Positions 30,440 to 34,132 of a DNA stretch of 34,132 bases are shown in pieces; within the stretch, counting starts at the first letter, position 1; every line of letters begins with the position of its first letter. The notes below the pieces were generated by a model. That model was given only the letters and a program-made list of their open reading frames with translations, was not told the DNA's origin and did not search any database. The stretch covers positions 1 to 34,132 of the forward strand of contig DATLAJ010000155.1 in the NCBI GenBank assembly GCA_035527515.1. The letters run 5' to 3'. Origin of the DNA: a bacterium (GTDB lineage: Bacteria; B130-G9). A program made the translations under genes and the position numbers.

Positions 30440-32491
30440 CTAGCGAGATTGTTCAACCTCGATGTCGCAGACCTTGACTATCTGGCCGTTGGCGACGGTG
30501 AGGACGTTAAGAGGTCGGGCGGCCTGCCCGTGCGGCGTGAAGCCGTAGCGGCCGAGAACGCCGCGGAACTCAAGCCAGGACACCTCGTCGCGAAGGTCCT
30601 GCCGATAAAAAGCACCCCTGAAAAGCGCCTTGCACACGATCGATGCAGCGTCGTAGCTCTGCGCAATGAGCGGAGAGCAATCGATGTTCTGTTCCAGAAG
30701 AAGCCTTTGGTGAAGCTCGCCCGCCCTCGTCGTCTTGTCAGCGAGCCAGAATCCTGAGACGAAGAAGGCGCCCTCGAGCTGGCCGAGGACCGGCCCAAGC
30801 TCCGAGGGCGAGTTCCATCCGTCCCAGCCAAGAAGCACCACGTCGTGGATATTGCTGTATTGTATCTGAGGCGCCATGACGGAGATTTGGGAGGCGTAGT
30901 CGGCGATGAATATCGCCTCGGGCTCGAGCTCGCAAAGCCCAGAAAGGCGCTCCCTGAAATCCATCTCGCCCGGTGGGTAGCTCTTGATGAAGATGATCTT
31001 GGCGCCCGCGCTCTCGGCCGCTTTGATAAAAGAATCCGCAAGCAGTGTCCCATATTGCTTCTCTGGCATCAAAACCGCGATCCGCAAGAGATGAAGCCGC
31101 CTGACAGCGAACTGTGCGATCGCTCGAGCCTGCGTCCAGAGCGGCACGCAATTCCTGAACACGTATTGGCTCGCCTCAGTGGCGCCAGCGCCGCACGCGG
31201 AGGGAGATAGCGCGAGCATCCGATACTCGGTTGCCAGGGCCGAGATACCTCTCAGCGATTTGCTCAGGACCGGCCCTATCACGGCGATGACCTTCTCGTT
31301 CTCAGCGAGATCGATGAACGCCTCTGCCGCGACATCCGGATCGCCTCCGCTGTCGCGAACGATGAGAGACACACTGGCCTCGGAGGCGGCACAGTAATCG
31401 GAGATTGCCGTTTTGGCGCCCAAGAGCACTTGCCGTCCGAAATCGCTAAGGTCGCCGCTCAGCGGGGCGATGAGGCCGACGCGACCGGGGTCGCCGAGCA
31501 TTCCCATCACGATCATTCTGTGTACATCTGCTGCTTTGGGGGCAAACGCGCTCTGCGGAAATTGCCCCGGAAACTTGGCCAGCATCTCTTCCGCCTCAGA
31601 TTGCTCACCGTCCCGGATGAGGAGCCTTGCAAGTGCGAACGTGGCGATGTCAGCCGGGAATCTGACGCCGAACTGGTCGATAATGGCTCTGAGTTGGTCT
31701 CGGCCCAGCTTGGACAACAGCACCCGCTCAATGGAAGATTCGACCGATGCCTTGAGATCGTCCGGCTTGGCAACGTTCCTGAGCTCGTCCAGCGCGGCCA
31801 TGTAGTAGGTGACGGAATCTGCATAATGCATAAGGGCATCTGCACAGTGGCCAGCAATGAATGCTGCAACGTAACGCTCATAGCCCGGGCGCAGGCCTTT
31901 TATCCCCTGCGTCATGAGGTTCAAGGCGTCGTCAAATTGCCTCGATTCATACAGGCAAAAGCCTTTCGCAAACTGGCCCTCTGCACGCAAGTTGCCCTCA
32001 GAGGAGCTTATGATTGCGTCCGCTATCCTGACCGTTTTCTCACATTGGTGCGACCTGGTGGCCAAGAATGCTCTGAGCAGGCTCAACTTCACGACGTCTT
32101 GTTGTCCAGATGCCTCAATGGAGGAGAGCAGGCGGCTGGCTAGGTCAATATGGCCGGAGAATATCAGCGCTTTGGCAAGGACGTAGTCGGCATCCGCTTT
32201 GAGGTCCGGAGGTGGCTCGTGGACCCATTCAATCGCTGAGATTGCCCCGTCAAAATCGCCCATAGCCAACAGGACCTTAGCGTCAAGGAGAAAGGCCTCA
32301 GCACGCAGATGGGGGCTGAGTTGCCTCTCGAGAGCCCGCTCGACCTCGGCTCGTGCCTTTCCCAATTCGCCTGCCTCGTAAAGCGCCAATGCGGCGTCAA
32401 GCGTTGGGGCCTTTGGCGCGAATGGCTTCCTACAGCCAATCAGTGGCTGAAGCATAATCACAATGCAAACGAGTAAAACGACCAGTCTCAC
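30440..32491 (-). CDS. Lipoprotein with TPR-like repeats and periplasmic leucine-binding-type domain
   Basis: The 683-aa protein has a lipoprotein signal ending in LIGC (Cys20). Residues 30-330 are helical TPR-like repeats (ALALYEAGELGKARAEVERA; AEAFLLDAKVLLAMGDFDGA; FAKGFCLYESRQFDDALNLM). From about 335 it has a branched-chain amino-acid-binding fold: VGLIAPLSGDLSDFGRQVLL, GAKTAI, VIAVIGPVLS, AVLMPEKQYGTLLADSF and LLGWDGWNSP. The two-part layout is reminiscent of LpoA, the outer-membrane activator of a peptidoglycan synthase, but also of ABC receptor proteins; no transporter genes are adjacent. It ends in TAG. It belongs to the minus-strand group with the acyltransferase, 152 bp away. Confidence 0.85.
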   Translation of the reverse strand: MRLVVLLVCIVIMLQPLIGCRKPFAPKAPTLDAALALYEAGELGKARAEVERALERQLSPHLRAEAFLLDAKVLLAMGDFDGAISAIEWVHEPPPDLKADADYVLAKALIFSGHIDLASRLLSSIEASGQQDVVKLSLLRAFLATRSHQCEKTVRIADAIISSSEGNLRAEGQFAKGFCLYESRQFDDALNLMTQGIKGLRPGYERYVAAFIAGHCADALMHYADSVTYYMAALDELRNVAKPDDLKASVESSIERVLLSKLGRDQLRAIIDQFGVRFPADIATFALARLLIRDGEQSEAEEMLAKFPGQFPQSAFAPKAADVHRMIVMGMLGDPGRVGLIAPLSGDLSDFGRQVLLGAKTAISDYCAASEASVSLIVRDSGGDPDVAAEAFIDLAENEKVIAVIGPVLSKSLRGISALATEYRMLALSPSACGAGATEASQYVFRNCVPLWTQARAIAQFAVRRLHLLRIAVLMPEKQYGTLLADSFIKAAESAGAKIIFIKSYPPGEMDFRERLSGLCELEPEAIFIADYASQISVMAPQIQYSNIHDVVLLGWDGWNSPSELGPVLGQLEGAFFVSGFWLADKTTRAGELHQRLLLEQNIDCSPLIAQSYDAASIVCKALFRGAFYRQDLRDEVSWLEFRGVLGRYGFTPHGQAARPLNVLTVANGQIVKVCDIEVEQSR

Positions 32492-32643
32492 ATCTCACCC
32501 ACTTGAACACTTGAACTGAGCAAACCGAAATTAGCACAGCTGTTGCAACGTGCCAAGAGCAATGCCAAGCAAGCGTGCCGATTCGTGTTCAGCTAAAGGA
32601 TAGCTTCGCTTGCCGTCGTTGCTGAGAAAGCGACCTCGGCCTA

Positions 32644-33570
32644 CTATTCGCCCGCGGCAAGACCCTCGGCCTGCTGACGGCGGATCACGAACCACATCCA
32701 CGAGAACTGCTCGGGATAATGGGCTGCGTATTGCTCGACTATCTTCATGAGCTTCTCGGTGGTGGATTGCACGATCCGTTGTCGGTCATTGTCATGTTTG
32801 AGCTCAAGAGGCGCTTTTATTTCGATGCGGTGCCGATAGCCTTGCGGTCGCGAGATGAAGGCTGGCACGAGCGCTGCGCCTGTGGAAAGAGCTAGCCTCA
32901 CGGGCGAGGTAGATACCATTGTTCTGCCGCCCAAGAAGGTTATCCAGCAGCCTTTCGACGAGCCAAACGCGGTAGGGGATATCTGAAGTATTTCGTTCTG
33001 CCGGAGGGCCGCAAACATCCATCGAGGAGACATGTCCGGATGTCCCACCTTGTGCCATTTGAGCGAAGGCCCGAGCAGAATCCGTCTGACACTCTCCGAC
33101 GCCTCCTCATATCTGGAGGAGATCACGTTCATCGGGTAGCCCTTTATGGCGAGGGCGATATGCAAAAACCTGGGGTTGCCGAAGTGTGGGACAGCGAGAA
33201 CGACGCCCCTCCCGAGGGCGAGGCACTCGTCGAGGACCTCAAGCCCGTCGAACTGGACGAAATCGTCGATATTCTCCTTTGTAAGCATGGGAATCAGGAA
33301 CAGATCGAGAAATGATTTCTCATGGTCGATCCAGAATTGCCTCAGTATCTCACGTCGTTTGGTTTCTGGAAGGTGCGGTAGTGCTTCTCGCAGATAATGA
33401 AGATACGAACGTCTCGATCGCATCTTACCTACGTAACCCACGTGGTATCGTATATTGCCCAGAAGCGACCCGAGGGCAGAAAGCCGTGTTGTGTCAGGGA
33501 GAATAATCTTCGAGATGGTGGAGAAGAACTGGTAGTAACCTGTCCTGGCGAGTCGCGTCAGCGGGTTCAT
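32644..33570 (-). CDS. LpxL/HtrB-type lysophospholipid acyltransferase family protein
   Basis: The 308-aa protein has the family layout: an N-terminal hydrophobic region, RGVVLAVPHFGNPRF (121-135), SSRY at about 156-159, TAFGSSKGCWITFLGGRTMV, SPVRLALSTGAALVPAFISR and the end YPEQFSWMWFVIRR. The last motif resembles PEQWFWMHRR of lipid A acyltransferases, which add a secondary acyl chain at the inner membrane. The catalytic HX4(D/E) motif reads H129-FGNP-R134, so the acidic residue is replaced by Arg. The enzyme may use another acid, have a new donor or acceptor, or be inactive. The gene ends with tandem TAG TAG. A Gram-negative envelope is implied. Confidence 0.85.
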   Translation of the reverse strand: MNPLTRLARTGYYQFFSTISKIILPDTTRLSALGSLLGNIRYHVGYVGKMRSRRSYLHYLREALPHLPETKRREILRQFWIDHEKSFLDLFLIPMLTKENIDDFVQFDGLEVLDECLALGRGVVLAVPHFGNPRFLHIALAIKGYPMNVISSRYEEASESVRRILLGPSLKWHKVGHPDMSPRWMFAALRQNEILQISPTAFGSSKGCWITFLGGRTMVSTSPVRLALSTGAALVPAFISRPQGYRHRIEIKAPLELKHDNDRQRIVQSTTEKLMKIVEQYAAHYPEQFSWMWFVIRRQQAEGLAAGE

Positions 33571-33610
33571 TCGTTGAAGGCATTCCTAAAGCTACGAGAC
33601 ACTGCCTGGC

Positions 33611-34132
33611 TCAGCTGTCGTCCTCTGCTTCATCCTTCTCGTCAATCTCGGAAGTCCTGTAACCACAGTTCTTGTTGATGCATATATAGGTCGGACGGTC
33701 AGAGCCTCTCTCATACTTGGTTATCATCAAGCCGTCGCACCGCGGGCATTTTTGGGATATTGGCTTGTCCCAAACAGCGAATTTGCAGTTGGGATAGTTG
33801 CTGCATCCGTAGAATATCTTGCCCCTTTTGGTCCTTTTCTCGGTGATGTAACCCTCGCATCCCTTCTGAGGGCAAGCAACACCGATGCTGATCGATTTAG
33901 TGAACGTGCACTTGGGATATGCAGAACAGGCGAGAAACTTTCCGCTCCGACCGAGCTTTATGAGCAGCTTCGAGCCGCACCTCGGACAAGTCTCATTCAC
34001 CTCTTCCATTTTCACGACGACCATCTCGCCGGTCTGCTTGTCTATTCGGACAGGCTTTGTGTTCCGACAATCGGGATAGCCTGAACAGGCGAGAAAACTC
34101 CCATACCGCGACTGCTTGAGAACCATCTCCCA
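33611..34132 (-). CDS. topA: DNA topoisomerase I, C-terminal zinc-finger part (5' end outside window)
   Basis: The frame is open to the right edge (the last codons there read Trp-Glu before the Met), so this is the end of a longer gene. It holds four-Cys topoisomerase zinc fingers in series: SFLACSGYPDC, ETCPRCGSKLL with KFLACSAYPKC, ACPQKGCEGYI with FYGCSNYPNC, and KCPRCDGL with YICINKNC. This is the usual tail of bacterial TopA, which relaxes negatively supercoiled DNA; the tail binds single-stranded DNA. The catalytic Tyr domain lies outside the window. The gene is followed after 40 bp by the acyltransferase. Confidence 0.92.
   Translation of the reverse strand, partial: WEMVLKQSRYGSFLACSGYPDCRNTKPVRIDKQTGEMVVVKMEEVNETCPRCGSKLLIKLGRSGKFLACSAYPKCTFTKSISIGVACPQKGCEGYITEKRTKRGKIFYGCSNYPNCKFAVWDKPISQKCPRCDGLMITKYERGSDRPTYICINKNCGYRTSEIDEKDEAEDDS

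Noticed and set aside
1-34132. CRISPR arrays, rRNA genes and insertion sequences
   Set aside because: No regularly spaced direct repeats, no rRNA-like sequence and no transposase were seen.
1-34132. Archaeal origin
   Set aside because: GatE and WtpA have archaeal relatives, but bacterial flagellin, FliS, sigma-type promoters and an LpxL-type acyltransferase argue for a bacterium.

Overview
The window appears to come from an uncultivated, flagellated, anaerobic bacterium, probably with an outer membrane and from a deep or candidate phylum. Bacterial traits are two flagellin genes, FliS and FlaG proteins, a sigma-28-like and a sigma-54-like promoter, a lipid A acyltransferase-type protein, a lipobox lipoprotein and a bacterial topoisomerase I tail. 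Some genes have an archaeal flavour: a GatE-type tRNA amidotransferase subunit and a WtpA-type tungstate/molybdate-binding protein. No taxon can be fixed from this sequence alone.

Layout. (1) 3-791 (+) is the 3' end of a glycoside-hydrolase-like gene. (2) 914-13929 (-) is a nearly uninterrupted formate/molybdenum block. In transcription order it encodes a formate channel, a three-subunit formate dehydrogenase (NAD(P)H-type flavoprotein, Cys-type FdhA, ferredoxin-like subunit), a 63-aa CQLGC protein, a short ModE-type regulator, a WtpABC-like tungstate/molybdate transporter, a MobB-MobA fusion, MoeA, a short MoaA, MoaC and a MOSC-MogA fusion. The block thus encodes a metalloenzyme together with import of its metal and much of its pterin cofactor synthesis. 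moaD and moaE are not in the window. (3) 14394-17556 (+) is a promoter, a well-formed tRNA with anticodon CUA (amber), a GatE homologue and a radical SAM/SPASM protein, closely spaced. REP-like palindromes follow. (4) 17724-22952 (+) holds two flagellin units: fliC1-fliS1-flaG behind a sigma-28-like promoter, and fliC2-fliS2 behind a sigma-54-like promoter. (5) 23060-27196 (-) is a family 4 uracil-DNA glycosylase, a small conserved protein, a MutL/GlmL-type ASKHA ATPase and a KOW-containing partner. (6) 27358-30196 (-) is a defence-type module: a truncated secreted-protein leader ORF, an Abi/UG-class reverse transcriptase with an alpha-helical C-terminus, a four-helix-bundle protein and a decayed HsdR fragment, each overlapping the next by 4 bp. 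(7) 30440-34132 (-) is a TPR plus periplasmic-binding-domain lipoprotein, an LpxL-like acyltransferase lacking the usual catalytic acid, and the C-terminus of topoisomerase I.

The two most unusual loci are the amber-anticodon tRNA/GatE/radical SAM cassette and the reverse transcriptase/four-helix bundle/HsdR remnant. TAG still appears to serve as a normal stop in eight genes here, so any amber decoding would have to be inefficient, conditional or specialised. All family assignments were made by reading motifs; no database search was run.
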